Made by a program: the position numbers and the translations under genes. From the NCBI GenBank assembly GCA_015501595.1, contig JADNRX010000044.1, positions 124,001 through 188,000 of the forward strand: 64,000 nucleotides of DNA, written 5' to 3'. Position 1 is the first letter of the stretch. Every line of letters begins with the position of its first letter. This document shows, piece by piece, positions 11,730 through 26,900 of the stretch. Below the pieces are notes generated by a model, which saw nothing but the letters and a program-made list of their open reading frames with translations, had not been told where the DNA came from and did no database searches. This DNA is from Hymenopellis radicata (lineage: Eukaryota > Basidiomycota > Agaricomycetes > Agaricales > Physalacriaceae).

Positions 11730-11931
11730 TTTCTCTAGCAACGGCCCGTCGAGATGGTGGCGGCTACTAAGGAAGAGATGGTCAAAGACGCGTCCGAGTG
11801 ACAGCCATCACGTGCACGTGAATACCCCAGACACTCCGTTACAGCGTGACATGCTGCTAAGCGCCACAGTTTTTGAGCTTATGGCGGGGCTTGAACGGAA
11901 ATTGAAAAATAATACAAGTCATGCAGAGTAA

Positions 11932-14900
11932 CTACTTTAATTCTTCTACCGCAGCTCTGACTCCATCGGCAAACCGAGAGACAACATCGCGGAGTTCGGA
12001 CTCGTCTAACAGCACTTCGTTGCATTTGATCGCGATCCCCAGTGAATTCGTCTGTGCATTCAGCACGACGTCAACATACATGCCCGTCTGAAATGACAGG
12101 TCAGTCCGGTCCAACCTATCCCTTGCTACGTACCTTTGGGAGATAAGAACAGTCCAAAGCGGAGACGCTAGTGTGTAGTTCGAACGGTATTTCAGACGTA
12201 TACTCCGTTGGGACACCGACCTGACAAAAATGAGCACGGTATTCCCAAAAGAAAGCATCAAAGACGTACACTATAGCTTTCCAACAGCGAATCACCGGTT
12301 CGCAAGCTCCGAATTTTATCTCCATGCCAAAGCAGGTTGATGAAAACGTTGAACAACGGTCCAGAATGCCCCACCCAATCGTTGATGTCACGTAACGCCG
12401 TTTGCTCGTACTTCGTCCGTTTACCAAGCTGCCCTTGAATGTACCTCGCCGCATTCAAGGCGTCCACGAGTTTTGTCTGGGATGGAATTTGCAGAGGAAG
12501 AATGTTAACGCATGGTCCTGCGAGGACATCCAGTCCCTCAAACGACTCCGCACGACCAGTGTGATAGACGCCTAGTACTGGAGATTCCGCTCCGGTCAAT
12601 TGTTGAACAATGCGGCCCCAGACCGCGAGGACAACGGCTTGCAGACTGCTACCAGCTGCTTGACATGTTGCATGCAGTTGATCCGCCGACGACACTATGC
12701 CCGAAGTCCGTACAAAGACTTGCTTGAGATCGGACGATTCATGCTGCCTTGGTAGGAGAGAAGAGGTGTAAGACCCGTCCAGAGAAGAACGCCAGAAATC
12801 CGCCTGAGCTGGTCTGTTGCATGACGCATGGACATATTGAACGAAGTCCGAAAAGTTGGCGGAACTCTTGCAGTCTGCCCTTTCATAGAGGGAGCACAGA
12901 TCAGATACTAATCGAGGAACCGACCAAGCATCTATAACAACATGAGTTATAGTCTCGATAAATAGACGTGGTACGTACCGTATGTGGAATGGTGAAGTGT
13001 TAACAATAGTGCGTATTGGTCTTGAACACGCAGAAGCTTCGCGCGAGAGGGCGGCGTGTAAAGTGTTGATGGTGTGTGATATTCGGCCCGGACGTGCTCT
13101 TTCACGCGTTGATCGAAATCACCTTCACACTCGACAAGTTCCAGCTCAACATCGGGTTCCCGGAAGACCACTTGAAACGCCTTTGAGGGGGAGATCGCAG
13201 CGAATGACGATCGTAGTACAGAATGGCGACTTTGCAGCGTTTTCCAGGCTAAGCTTAGCTTGTCCACATCCGGAATGGAGGAGACTTTGTACACAAAAAC
13301 GGGTTGATAGAACGTCCCGCCACACGTCAACCAGGCAGCAAGATGATAGAGTTGGCCCTGTAATTGATTGTGAGGGGGTGAATCGAAGTAAATCTAAGTC
13401 TCGGGGCTTACAGGAAGGACAGGCAGGACATGGTCGACCATGTCCTCGGTGACACCCAACAAATTCAATGCCTGTAACTTCTCTTCGTCGGGCACTACAT
13501 TGGCTTGGGAGAGCGTCGCCGGGGCTTCGGTAGAAACGTGGTGTGCATCATACGCTTGACATATTCCAGCAATAGTCTCCCCGACAAATATATCTGCAAC
13601 AGCGATGTTGAGTCCGAATTCATTGCGGCACTTGGCCGCAATTTGAATAGCCGCTACCGAGTCCAATCCAAGTGCATAAAGAGGTGTTTCCACACCAATT
13701 TTGTCCTCGGGAAGATTCAGAATCGTCGAAAAGATGGCACGGACCGTCAGCTCGGTTGTGGTGAGAGTTCGAACAGATTCGGCGCGCTCGTGGGAGTAAG
13801 TGGGCGCGATGCTCTCCACGGAGGAGACTGCGAGTCCAAGACCTTGCAACTGAGGAGGGTAGGCCATGACGGAGTCTGTGGGGGCAGTGACGATGTTCAA
13901 AAAGACTTCGCGTAGAACACTCAGCGTATCTTGGAGACTGGCGGGTAAAAAGACACCATTTTGGCATCCAGCACGGAGTTGTATGGTTTCACCTGAATGA
14001 ATGACTTCAAGAGAGACGGGATACTGGTACGACCATCAGAAACAGCGAGAGAAGAGTCAATGAAAATCACTAACTTGGCAGAAGAGCCTCTTCTGAGATA
14101 GTAAACCCGGACCACAGAGCCGATCTCTGAGCACTCTTATCATTAGCTTGTTGGAAAACAAACAATGTATCGAAGAGCGATTCCGGGCTTAAGGTCGCCA
14201 TTCTCCAGTCGCGTTGGATGCGCCGCAATGGAACATGTTGATGGGGTTCAGCTTGGACATTAAAGTCATGCTGAGCTCTGACGGCATCTAAATTCGACCA
14301 TGTAGAGTCAGATAGCTTGAACCGGAAGGGAATGGTACTGTGAGAAGTCTTAACGCGCTTTTCATCGACATTTGACGGAATCTGACTGACTTGAATAATG
14401 GGCCACTAGCTCGCAGGCTGTCCTGTAGTTCAATGGATCTACCAGCGACGACTTGGCCAAATACGACATCTAGTGAATGAACAAGAGTAGCCAAGGTTTT
14501 GCCCCTTCGTAGCGGTGGTCAATCGTGAGAAATTATGGCTAGGGCAGTAAACATACCAGGCCAGGAGAGCAACTGCTTGGACGGTCACTCCCATCGCCTT
14601 GATATCGTCTAAGGATCCGGAAGGAAGACAGAAGTCAACGCGCGCTAGATGAATACCACTATCCGGAGTTGGATTCTTCGGGAGGGTGCAGGCCGTGTAA
14701 CCAGACAGTCGGGTTTGCCAGAAATTGTTTCATCCTTGGAGCTGTGTAGAATGAATGGCACAGCGTCCGTGAACTGAGGACGTTTGGGAATTTCCACATC
14801 ATGATAGGCGGCAGCAACATCTTCCAAGATATAGGAAAATGACAAGCCATCATAAAGACTGCAAACAAACTTAAGCACGAGGCAGACATGGAGGAAAGTC

Positions 14901-17900
14901 GTAGTTACCTATGATGTATGGAAGCAATGAGCACTGTCATTTCCGGCGCGACGATAAGACGGAACGAGATTGGCGGTTTCTGGAACGCATGCTCGTCTTG
15001 CAGTGTGACCGAATTCTCGATGTCTCGGGCCAAAACCCGCAAATCTTCTTCAGAAGACACCGTAATCTCCTCCCATTGCGTTGGGGCGTGGCCATGTACA
15101 GCTCCGATCCACGGGTAATCGGGATCCGCAGACGCGAAGAACGAGCAACGAAGGATATCAGTGGATTCAATCACTGTTTCCCATGCGCGACGAAGACGTT
15201 GGGGAGACACTTTAGCGTCGAGCAGAAAACCGTGGTGAACCAGGTACAAAGAACCTACTCCGGAAAGGCTTTGAGTGAGCATGCCAGTTTGAAGCGGCGT
15301 GGTCGGAAAGATAGCCTGAATGTCATCCATATCTGACAGACGAGAAGCGGAATGAGTATATTTCTCCACCAATGCGGCCTGGATATCCTGAAACTCGCGA
15401 AGGGCGTTCTCAGACGTGCTGCCCAACGTAGTCGTTCGTAGGAAGTCCACTAGCGCGCCAATGCAGGGGTTTTGCATAATGGCGAAAGTAGGTACAGCTA
15501 GGTCTTCTGACCGGAGCTCTTGAGCTAAACGAATGCTAGTGATTGAATCGATGCCGAGATGGAGGAAAGAGGTCTCCTTTGATACCAGCGCTTCATCTAC
15601 TTTGCAGATTCTGGCGACTGTGCTCCGAATGAGGCGCTCTTCGGTCGACCACGTCGTAGAATCATAGGTTGGGCCGGTCGGTACGGAGGGCGCGCTCTGA
15701 GAAGCGACAATCTGACTAGAAACTGTTTGGTTCATATCCAACAGAAGATCTGCAACGCGAGACAACAACCGCCCAACCGCAGCAACAGAACCGAACTTTA
15801 AGTCGTGACCAACGTGCATGGTTACAGTATCAGCGTCTGCGTCAGCGTGAACTGCAAGAGCCAGAGGATACTATGAATATGATTAGCCCTGAATATTGAT
15901 TGGAGCTGAAGGATGCCCACATCTAGTGCTGCCTGACTTTCAAGCAGAGACCAAAGATGATGAGATGGCGACACTGTCCTTCCTTTGGTGTAGCTAAACA
16001 AGGTATCGAAGAGAGGTTCTGCGGACCCCACCCAACGTTGTATTATTCGAAGAGGCGTATGCTGATGTTCATAAACTGAAGCTGTTTGAAGCTGAGTCTG
16101 AGACGCTATGTCTGAAAAGATCTGAGGTTCTTCTACGCGTACCCGGATAGGAACGGTCGTGATGCAAGGAGCTGACGAGGAAGATTAAGTGATGAGACAA
16201 CACCGTGTTGTTGGACGTACCCAACATAGAATCTACGCCGTCTACTAAAACCGTACGCCCGGAAAGTACCACGCCGAACACCTTCAGGAGAATATGAGTC
16301 ACGCAGCGATGATGACGCGGGCATTTATCTTACGGAATCGGTATTCCCTCGGTGCTCCCCAAGGGCTACTCCGTATGCCGTCATGAGGAGAGCGTGGAGG
16401 CTCGTGTTCAGTACTCGCGAAGCCTGCTCAAGTGCAGAGAGAGGAAGGCCAAGGACGATTTGCTGGCGCTGGGGATCGGCAACTGCTCCAGCGAGTAAGC
16501 TCTTGGGTTTTGGCGCATCTTGCAAGTACTCCAGAAAGAATGCTTCAGCAAGTTCTCGTGACTGCGATGCAAGGAAATCCAGCAATCGAGTGTCAGGAGC
16601 TCTGACAGTCTTGAAAGACTGGTGATATCTGTCTCGAACTTCTGAGAGTAACATTGGGAGGGATTCGCCTAAATGTATACGTGTCAGCTCTGGTTGCGAG
16701 ATGATCAGAAATAACTAACCGTCGTAAATAGCATGGTGCATCGTTAAGCAAACATACGTCGGCGCTACATGCGAAGAATAGAGCGATAGCCGTATCGGCG
16801 TATGTTGGCTAATACGCTGTACCACGTCCTGCTCAATGGAAGGCATATCCGCTTTCAGAAGTGAAAGTGAGTCTTCATGACCTGCGTCACGGATCCTCCA
16901 CAGATCGGGAGCGTCTTTAAGAACCACCTGGACGATTTCGGTATCGCCAGCAAAGAAACAGGTTCGAAGAATGTCATTTGCCATCACAGTTTGCGTGAAA
17001 GCATCGCGAAGGCGTCCAGGATTGGCTTCCTCGATGCGCAGGATAAAGTGATTGACGTACACTGCATCCGGCGAATTGAGTGTACGGGCAACAAGACCCT
17101 CTTGAAGAGGTAAACAGCAACGGACATCTTGTACGTTACGATCCCCGAAATCTTGATATATTCGCTGCTTGAGAGTATCGTCTACGGATGACGCGTTCAC
17201 CCTCCTGGCCGATTTGTGAGGGGTCCGGGAGGACTTGGCGAGGACTGCCAGGGTAGGTCCAGCAAGAATGACGTGCGGGGGAACAAAGAAACCTTCAGCC
17301 TTTAAGCGGAAGCTCAGCGATATGGCAGTGAGGGAATCGATGCCGAGTTCTAGGGTGGAAGTATTCCCGTCGATGACAGCCTCGGAAACGCCGGTCGATA
17401 AGCTAAGAATGTGACGAATCTGTTCCTCCACCGCCGTCAGAGGACGCTTGTGGGCTCCCTGTTCATCACGGTCACGTAGAACATCCGGAGACAAGCGGCC
17501 GAACAAGCGTCTCAGTGCTCTGTCATCGACGGTACCCAAAAGACAATTATCCAGAGGAATCGCGTCCAACGGCAACACAACGTCGGGCACCAGATGAGTA
17601 GGGAGACGTCGGCATAATCCTCGAAAAGAACGCGCAAGAGGCAGATCTTTCGAGCAGATGCTCGGGGCGTCCGCACATAGGGGATCCCAGGACCTTGAGA
17701 TAAAGGTCACAAGATATTTGGCCAGCCCCTCTGGATGATCCAAATTCGACGTATACACATTCAGTCGTTGCGGAGAAAGGGATTGCACTACTCGCGAGAC
17801 AGTGAATGGATCAACAGGTTTCGCCACAGACTCCAAAGTCGAGTGAGCTTGTCCGATGTATTGGATGCTCTGTAAAAATGATCAGACGGTAACAAGAGCG

Positions 17901-20900
17901 CGCAAGGAAAGTTGTACACACATCATTGGCCAATAGTCGTACTATAGAACCTGTTCTGAACACACGCCCAAACTTTGGAACATCGCAGAACCGAGGGTTC
18001 GAGCCGTGAAGATAACCGCTAGAGACGGAATCACCGCTGAGGCAGAGTTCCTGAAATTATTTTGAGTTGACCGAACACAATGCGAGTGATTAATTTACCC
18101 CAATTTGTCCACGAACGACCAGGCTGGACGATCCCTGCTCCAGAATTACAGCAGTGAGATGAGGTAAGACATGACCGAGAATCCTTGTTGGCGCTGGTTG
18201 GTACTGCCCCACTACAGAGAATGAAGTCGTTTCTATACAAGTATAAGAATTGGCCAACGGCGATGTTCAGATTAGTCGTACCTGGAAAGCCAAACGCCTA
18301 AAGGAAGGTCGTATTAAAGGATACGTATGCGAATATGAAAATGGGATCACCCACAGTCAAAATGAGAGGCTGAGACAACTCTTCCTCTCCTTGGAAAACC
18401 TCGGTTTGAAGTGGCGGCCCTTGACGAAAGCGTCAACGAAATCTACACATACCGTTGACTCTGCGTACCAATCAAAACAATACAGTGTAAGCTAGGAACA
18501 TCACATTTCCGTACCCCTTCTTGCTGAAGCCAGGCTGGCGGAAGGCTAATATAGATTTAGTCAAGCAACAACTGACATGCAACGAAGCATACAATATATG
18601 TGTAGCACTTGTCTCAGTGATTGTCCCAAGGACATCACGACGAAGAGCATCCTGCGGAACGCTTGCGATCGTCATTCCCAGACGGATGGGAAGGAACAAT
18701 TCGACCAGGGAACTCTCGAGCGCTAAGCATTGATATCAAACACTGAGGCATACCAGAATTGATTCCGGACTTACAAGATGGCATCCAACTCAAGAAAATG
18801 TTGTCCCCAAGCGTTGAGACAGTCGCCCCGATACGGTCCACCAATGCCTCAATTGTCGTATTTATATTGCGAGGCGAAAATGTACACAGTCTGGACGAGG
18901 TCCTATGCACACCGGTCGCGGTTACTAGAGGTGAAGATGAGCTACATGAAGCTCATCAAGGATGCGACTTACTACAAGCAACGGATTGGGCGATGACTGA
19001 GGGCACTTGACCGGCTGCAGAGTAAGAGACCTCTCGTGCGTGTTCAGAAGACTCGACATCAACGACCATCAAAGTCTCAACCTGAGAAAACTGGTCGCAG
19101 AAAGCCGATGATGTTAATACAACAGCTGCATTCCCAGCGCGTATCAGAAGTCTCTTTCGTGAGGGTTGAACCGTGTCATCGATCGGGAAGTAGATCTAGA
19201 GCTTGGTTAGTTGGGGTCCGGTGAAGTAGTCATGATCCTCACGTTGCCAGACTTGAATATACTACAAAGGGATGAGCACTCGATCAGTAATTGAGAGTAG
19301 TTGCCTCACCCAAGTTGGTAAACAATCGATAAAGCGGATCGTGGCATTGAGAATGCGATAACAGAAGATCGATAGCTTTGCCGGAGCCAGTGGGCGACAC
19401 GGGTTGAAGCCTAACGTGTTTGTGAACAAGATGAAGCTTTGTAACTTCAAGTACACCGTACCTCGTCAAGTTCCTTGTATGTCAACCGAGAAGTCGACGA
19501 CCCATACGTTACTACGGCCACGAGGTCGGGGGTAACAATGGCTCGTTTTTCAAGCCAATGGGTCAGGGACAAGTCACCGAGAGTCGCCACTTGTTTCGGA
19601 TGAATGACAGAAAGGTATTGTTCGGGAAGCCCAGCCATTAAATCAACGAAAGGCGCGTTGGGCTCCTTTACAACTGCCTTCAAAACAGCTTCGAATTGCC
19701 CTGCGAGAAGATCAATCTGACTGTCCAACCTATGAAAACGATGAGAGCATTTCCCAGATAAAGAACGGTAACGCACATGAATTTGCTGCTTCCCAACACA
19801 TCCACCTTAACCTCCGTACCACTCACGTACACATTGACTGCAAGCGGATGCTCTACACCGAGCTCAGTCACCTCCGTCCACCCAGACCATAGCTTGTCTG
19901 GAGGAGTCAAGGATAAAGAACCCTCCTCCTCATCCTCCTCAGTGAAGATGACGAATATCGCACAGAAGACAGGTTGATGTATTTGACGTTGAAGAGCTTT
20001 CCGGATACGTTGAAGAGACACGAGGCGATGGGGGGAGCTATGCGTAGACAGGCGCGCCAGTTGGCTAATCAAGGCCCGTGGAGTTGTTGACTTTTCAACA
20101 GCAGCTAAAACGGGAGTCGTGGTGATTAACGGCGCAATCGCGCGCTCCAAAGAGGCATTGCCCACACGCAAGGACAAAGTCTCGCCAAAGACAACTTTCG
20201 ATGTTCCCATATACGCCGAAAGTACGAAGGACCAAGCCGCTTGCAGCACGTGACTGACCGACGCATCAACTTCACTGGCGGCCTGTGACAAGACAGTGCG
20301 ATCTGCCCGGAAGCTACTTGCAAGGAAGCGACTCTTCTCGTCGGAGGCGGGGGATCTGTCCAGAAGCGTTGGCCATGGATTGGCGTCAACGTCAGCAAAT
20401 GGCGTCAGGGCATTATCCCAGAAGGCTTGGGATTCCTGTGCCTCGTGTGCGAACAGAGATGCTGAGAGTGCTCCAGTCAACTGAAGGTGATCACCTAGTG
20501 GTCGTCCATGGTACGCAAGTTGGACTTCGTCGAGAAGGTATTGGATCGCATTTCCATCGTACAGTGCGTGATGGATGCTTAGCATCATAGTACGTTCACC
20601 CTCATTCTGTTCAAAAATCGTGAGGGCCCAGGGCGGAAGATGGGATCCTGTCCACGTTTTGACGATGACAGAAGCACGTTCAGTGGCTTCTGTCAGGATG
20701 TCGCGATCTAGGCAATGTTTATATGACACTTGTAAGGCTGGCAAGGTTAGGACAGCCTGTAGAAATACACTGAAGGACGGGGTGAGATAGCTTTCATTCA
20801 ACGAGAGAAAGGCCTACGTCGTAGGGTCTAGATCCACGTCTGGCGAAACGTGTGCGGCTGCTGGAAGGAACACAACTCGCAGCACCTCCGTACGGGTTGC

Positions 20901-23900
20901 TACAAGCTCCCAAGATCTGATCAACCGATCAACCTCCAGCGTGCAGTCAAGCTTGAAGAGTCGATGCGACCAATAGGCGGACGTGTTCTTTACAGTCTCT
21001 CCAAGCATACCTTCTTGAACTAAACAAGCATTAACCAACTGAAAATGTGTAACAAAAGGACTCGAACATACGTGGCGTACACGGAAGTACTCGCTCCATC
21101 CCCTCAATATCACATTCAAGACGAGGTCTCCAGATGGCATCAAACGCTTGGAGAAGGCGCGAAACCGTTGGTACGGTGCTTCGATCAGCTTTGGACTCTT
21201 GATCAACACAACGAGCCAATTTTGCAGTTGAAGAATGCGTCAGAATATCGCGCACGGAAACCGAGATGCCAGCCTTACGGAGGCGAGAGGTAAGCTGAAG
21301 GGCTCGTAACTGAAAACATTGTTAAGTCGCAGTGGTACATACCAGACGTCTACACTCACAGAGTCGACTCCCAGGGCAGGAAATGGTGTCGTTTTCTTGA
21401 TCCATTCAATCGGTGAACCCGTAAGGTCAGAAACAACAATTTGGATCGTAGCCTCCGTATCCGACAAAGGTCCGGAGTCGTTTGAAATACCACCCAAGGC
21501 CGTTTCCCAAGACAGTATGTCCATTGTCACATATACATCGGTCAATGCTCTCCGATCAACCTTATTGGATGGTGTAAGTGGGAGGTTATTCACAACGACA
21601 AGTACACTGTGAATAATTCGGTAAGCGCTCATCGACGTGTCGTTGTGCTTACGTTGGATGCATGACCAAAGGCAAATACTGCTCAGCATATTGCTTGGCG
21701 GCAGATGCAATTTCTGCCGCCTTCGCATCTGTGCACAAATTCGACTGCCCGGGTAGAGAAGGAGCGGCCAAAAAAGTACAGACGACCTTCTGTGGACGAC
21801 TGGATTCCAAGTCAATGTTAAGCCATACAAGAGATTGATGTCTTACGCACTCTGGGCGTGAGAGGTGCAGTGTGGCGGCGTCGCGAACGAGGGGGTGACA
21901 CGACTTGAGTACTGCGCTAATCTCTGACAGTTCAACCCGTACACCTGCGAAATTCCTTGAGATACCGAAGACATGCATAGATTGAAAGACCGTACCGCCT
22001 AGTTTCACCAAGTCATCGTTGCGGCCAACGAACTCACAGGTTCCATCGTGCAAGAACTAGCGGAGATCGTCAGCTTGTAAACAGAGGAGAACATAGAACC
22101 CACCCTAACTATATCGCCAGTCAGGTAAACCTTACCAGCCACGGGATGTTCGATGAATTTTTTGGCGGTCATGTCGGCTTGACGATGATACCCGCGAGCA
22201 TTCTGATAACCACCCAGCGCTATGGAGCATTTAATATGATACTACGCGGAACGATTAGTATCCACTAACCAAGCTCGCCCACAGCGCCACGGGGAACTAT
22301 GCGGCCATCCTTGATGGCCGCACAGCTGACAGTTTGGATCGGTAGCCCGACGTTCTGAGCCTTCGTTTTCTCGCCTGGTTGGAAACGACGGTCTGGGGAA
22401 TAGTCAGATAACAGGTAGCACTTAGAGAAGAACAGCCTTACACGTAGCGATAATCGTAGCCTCGGCAGGACCTGTTTGATTCAGCACTGAACGTCCTTCT
22501 GACAGTCAAACTATCTTACCGTAGGTGTTTAACGAGACTGTGCCTGGGCGACACCATTTGTCAGCAACCGAATCAGGCAACTTTTCGCCGATGCTGATCA
22601 GGCTTTGAAGCGTGTTGCATTCGCTAAGCGACGACTGAGCCATGAAAGCGGGCGTCAACTGAACAAAACAGTTAAACCGCGGTTAAACACGAAGAAGTAG
22701 TAAGACGACGTACAAATGCGTGTGTGGCTTCGAATGCGTTGACAACATCTACAAACTGATTGAGGAGCACATCCTTGGGGGAAGAACATAATGTCCCGCA
22801 GGACGCCCCCAAAGCGTAGAAGACGTCAAGCACCTAAATGCCAATTAGCAGGTGTGCTTAATTTAATCACTGGTTATCTACCGAGACGTCAAAGCTGAAA
22901 ATATCGAGTCAGAATTAGAGATATTATGAGGATAACGTTGATACGCACATATACGCAGAGAAGTTGAGGCAGCGCACTCCGGAATTATGGAAAGGGATCG
23001 CTTCCTGGAGTGCGGAGAGACTCTGAGCTGCCGCCTTGTGTTCGATAGGCACTCCCTAACGTGACGAATAAGCATGACCAAGAGTAACTCGTGAAGAACC
23101 GCTGACTTTTGGTAGGCCTGTCGTTCCGCTGGTCCAGATGAGATAGGCCAAATGCGAAGGACTGATATCCACCACAGGATTACTGTCCGGCTGATCGCTC
23201 AATCGGGGATCATCCAAAGCGAGCATGACGAGATTTTCAGGACGCGCCCCTTCATATGTTGCAAGTGCCGACGTGTCTCGAACGAGAATAACGGGTCCAC
23301 CTGCTCGACTGAACAGGTCCTTCTGGCGTTTCTCTGGTGCTTCGGCATCTACAGGACACCAGGCAGCGCCTGCCTGTAACGTCGTTTAAAACGAGGTTGT
23401 AAATAACAGGAAATATATACCTTGACGATACCAAGAATGGCGACATACAGTTCTGGGCATTTCTCCATGCACAACGGGATGGCCTGATCGCGCACATCAC
23501 CAAATGTGTTGACAAGATAATGAGCAAGGCGGTTGGCTCTTGTATTGAGCTCGCGATAAGTCCATTTGACGTCACATTCAGGATGCTCCAAGTCATGCTT
23601 GAACCAAAGAGCGAGAGAATCCGGGTTCCGTTGACAATTGTCCTCGAACTCATGGTGAATGAGCTGATCAGAAGGAATGGCTCTTGGCAGAGGGACTCGA
23701 TTCACAGACGATTGTAGCGAAGGATCAACCGCAGCGGCCAGGTTGAGGAATAATCCATCATGATAATCACTGCTCAGGATGCCGGAGATGAGGTTGTCGA
23801 ACTGTCGGAGCATGTCCTCACTCGCCGAGGGTATCAAGACGTTATTGGAACACGTTGCGCGTAAACGGATAGCGTCATTCTGTTCGACCCATATTTCGAG

Positions 23901-26900
23901 CACGATGGCAAACTGAAAGATATGTCAATCACTAGAAGACGTGCGCGCTGTACATAACACACCTCGGTCTCCATAGGCGGGTATTCAGCTTTCGTCCAAA
24001 GTTCCGTCTGCGAAAGACCTTCACCAAAGTTTTGCAACGCAATAGTCGTATCGTAGATGAATCCCTTCTCTCCGCTAAGAACTTTGACAGGCGGATAACG
24101 ATTGAGGAGACTGGAGACATTCTTCTCGAGTAAACCGGACAGAACACCCTTCGTTGTGACTTTCTCCGCATTGCGGATACGAACTGGCACTGTAGAAAAG
24201 ACAGGACCGACAGTGAATTCGAGGGATTCCGATGTTCGACCGCCGATAACGCTCCCGAAAACGATGTCCGGAGACTCGGATTCCGAGTAGGTGAGCTACA
24301 GTTCCTAGGTCAAACCGTGAACGTTGTAAGAAACTCAAGTCCTACCAAGATCAACGCCCAGGCCGCTTGAATAACTGACAAAGGTGTGGCATGGATGTTC
24401 CGAGCTTGCTCCCTCATGTCGGAGAAGGTCAATGACGAGATAACCGTTGAGACATGGTGCCCGGAGCCTTCGCTTCCTGGCGTAAACCTGAAAGGTCAGG
24501 AAATGAGTCGGGAGTGAAATCTAACGCATTGGTAAGACAAGAAATGATACGCCGTCACGTTGATTTCTAGCTGACCTCTGAGCTCTTCAGTCCAGTACTG
24601 AGTGCACACTTCTGTGTTCGCGTTCAGAGCATCCGCTATGCCATGTTCAAACCCTGCTCTTTGTAAGGGTGTCTCCGAGGCGGTATATATACTGTGCAGC
24701 TCTTCAAGCATAAGCGCTAACGAACCACCATCTAAAAGGCGTGTCGGTTAGTATCAATTATCACGATCGATAATGCGATTTACCGAAAAGAGCGTGATGC
24801 AGCGTCAATGCGAAACGGACGTCAGTCTTATCCTCATTGCTAAACAAGGCGACAGCTGAGGGGGTGCGGGTGGATATATGCTCAGGAATGGTGTCCAGGT
24901 GCCTTGAAACAAGTGCGTCGACATCTGGACCAGTAGACTCAATCCAGTTGATGTTTGGTTGTTCGTTTACGACTTGCGCGAAAGGACTGATGTTGCTGTC
25001 GTCGACCAAGACAAAAAAGGTGCGCAATATAGCGTTGCGCCTGACGACCTCTTCCCAAGCCTTCTTGAATGGCTCAATTTGAACGTTAGCTGATAGAGTA
25101 TAGATGGAGTGATTGAGATAACCGGTCGAGCGTTCGGGAGTTCGGAGGTACACGGCCAAAACACTGGCTTGCATTGGGGTCGATGGTAGAATCTTGGGGA
25201 GAGCATCTTCTCCCGAAATTCCCAGTTCGCGTCGTACAGCAGTCGCAGCTTGAGGAATGAAGTCTTCGATTATCTGCAGGTGGGCATTGGATTTCTCAGG
25301 CGAGTCCTGTCCACGTCGTTCCGTGATGAGGCGAGCTACGGAGATCGGCGTCGCGCGACCCAGCTTGGTAGGAAAATCAACAAAAAATTAGTTGCTGCAG
25401 GGCGACTGACTCACCAAGTCTTGTATTTCCAGTCCCTGGACACCGGCATCTCGTGCTAACCGCAGAAGCGCACACCGCGTAAAGAGTCGACTCCAAGAGC
25501 AAGTAAAGTAGCACGAGGTGTAATTGCACGCTGATCAATATCCGCAGCTTCGGCAACGAGTCTGACGACGAGCTCGAGTGTTTTTGGGTCTGCGGGTGGG
25601 AGCGAGTCGTCGTCCGACTTGCTGGTCTCAGCCAAGGAAGACTCGATCAATTTCGTGATCGCCCGTCGATCGGCCTTTCCCGCTGCCGATTGAGGTGTCG
25701 AATTGGCGAGCACGTACGAGACTGGCCGCATATGCAATGGCAGGCGCGCGAGCGCTACTTCCTCGGCTCTCGCAATGAGCTCATTGCTGGCAGGCGTAAT
25801 GAGTGTATACAGCTGTTCGTTGAGAACGACGGTATGGGCGGCTTGGATGCCGGCGACGGCCGAGAGGACGGCATCAATCTGGACGCGAATGAGCCAAAAA
25901 CGGATTTCAGACACTAACACTCACCTCGCCCAATTCCACACGGCGTCCAGCAAGCTTGACCTGGCCCATACCCATGCGGCCGAGGTACTCAATACCGGAC
26001 CATTTGTTCATCTCGTCAAGGACAACGCGTGCACGATCTCCAGTACGGTAAACGCGTCCAATGCCTTCAACTTGTACGAAGGCCTTGGCTGTCTGCTCCG
26101 GCATGTTCAGGTATCCATTGGCCAGCTGCACTCCTGCCAGGCAAGCTCTCCCGGGAAGCCAAGGGGCATAAGTTTCTCTTTCATCGGATGCAAAATCACC
26201 ATCGTTGCGGTCGGGATCGGGGCGCCCAAACGAGCACCGGATTCGATGCGCGGATGGACGCGTAAAGTCACGTTGATAGCTGCCTCAGTTGGTCCCTGGA
26301 CATGTTGTAAAATAGTACACTGTCGTTAAAGGGCCCATTCAAGCTTACATATGCGTTGCAGAGTACGTAGCCTTCTCTGGCCGACTGAAAGCATTGATCA
26401 CGCTGTCCGATAACTTTTCGCCCATCGTCCATAACTCAAACGCGTCTCCAATCTTCTCAGGCCTCAAGAGCGCTGCCATACTTGGAGTTGCCATCATATG
26501 CGAACACTTCAACTCCCGAAGTACGGCTTCGGGATCTGTGAGGAAACGCTCGCGATTAGCTGCGCAAATAGTCGTTCCCGACGAAAAGTTCATGAAAATT
26601 TCCATCAGTGACTGTGATTTTGGTGAGTAAAACTTTTCTGTTCAAGTACGCGTCTCCTTACCGGATCGAAAGTAGATGCAGCGAACTGGAACCAGCGAGT
26701 GCCAAGGGGTAATGAACGAACTGATAAGTGTGAAGCAATGGACGCAGACACGGCCAAGTGGCTAATCTGTACGCCTTTCGGTTTTCCTGTGGATCCGGAC
26801 GTGAAGAGGACTAATCCTGCATTAGTGGACGCGTCGTGAGCACTGAGAAACACGCACCATACGCCAAATCTGTTTCTTTTGGTGGCCAATGACCCTCAAG

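Noticed and set aside
10831..11931. Plus-strand open frames of 156 and 179 codons
   Set aside because: They are antisense to the Ser/Pro-rich N-terminal exon of the CANIN-like gene, whose eight exons join cleanly on the minus strand.
17900..19450. Insertion or pseudogene interrupting the NRPS
   Set aside because: The stretch lacks long open frames, but short exons with proper borders rebuild a continuous adenylation domain. It is therefore a heavily intron-split and degenerate domain, not foreign DNA.
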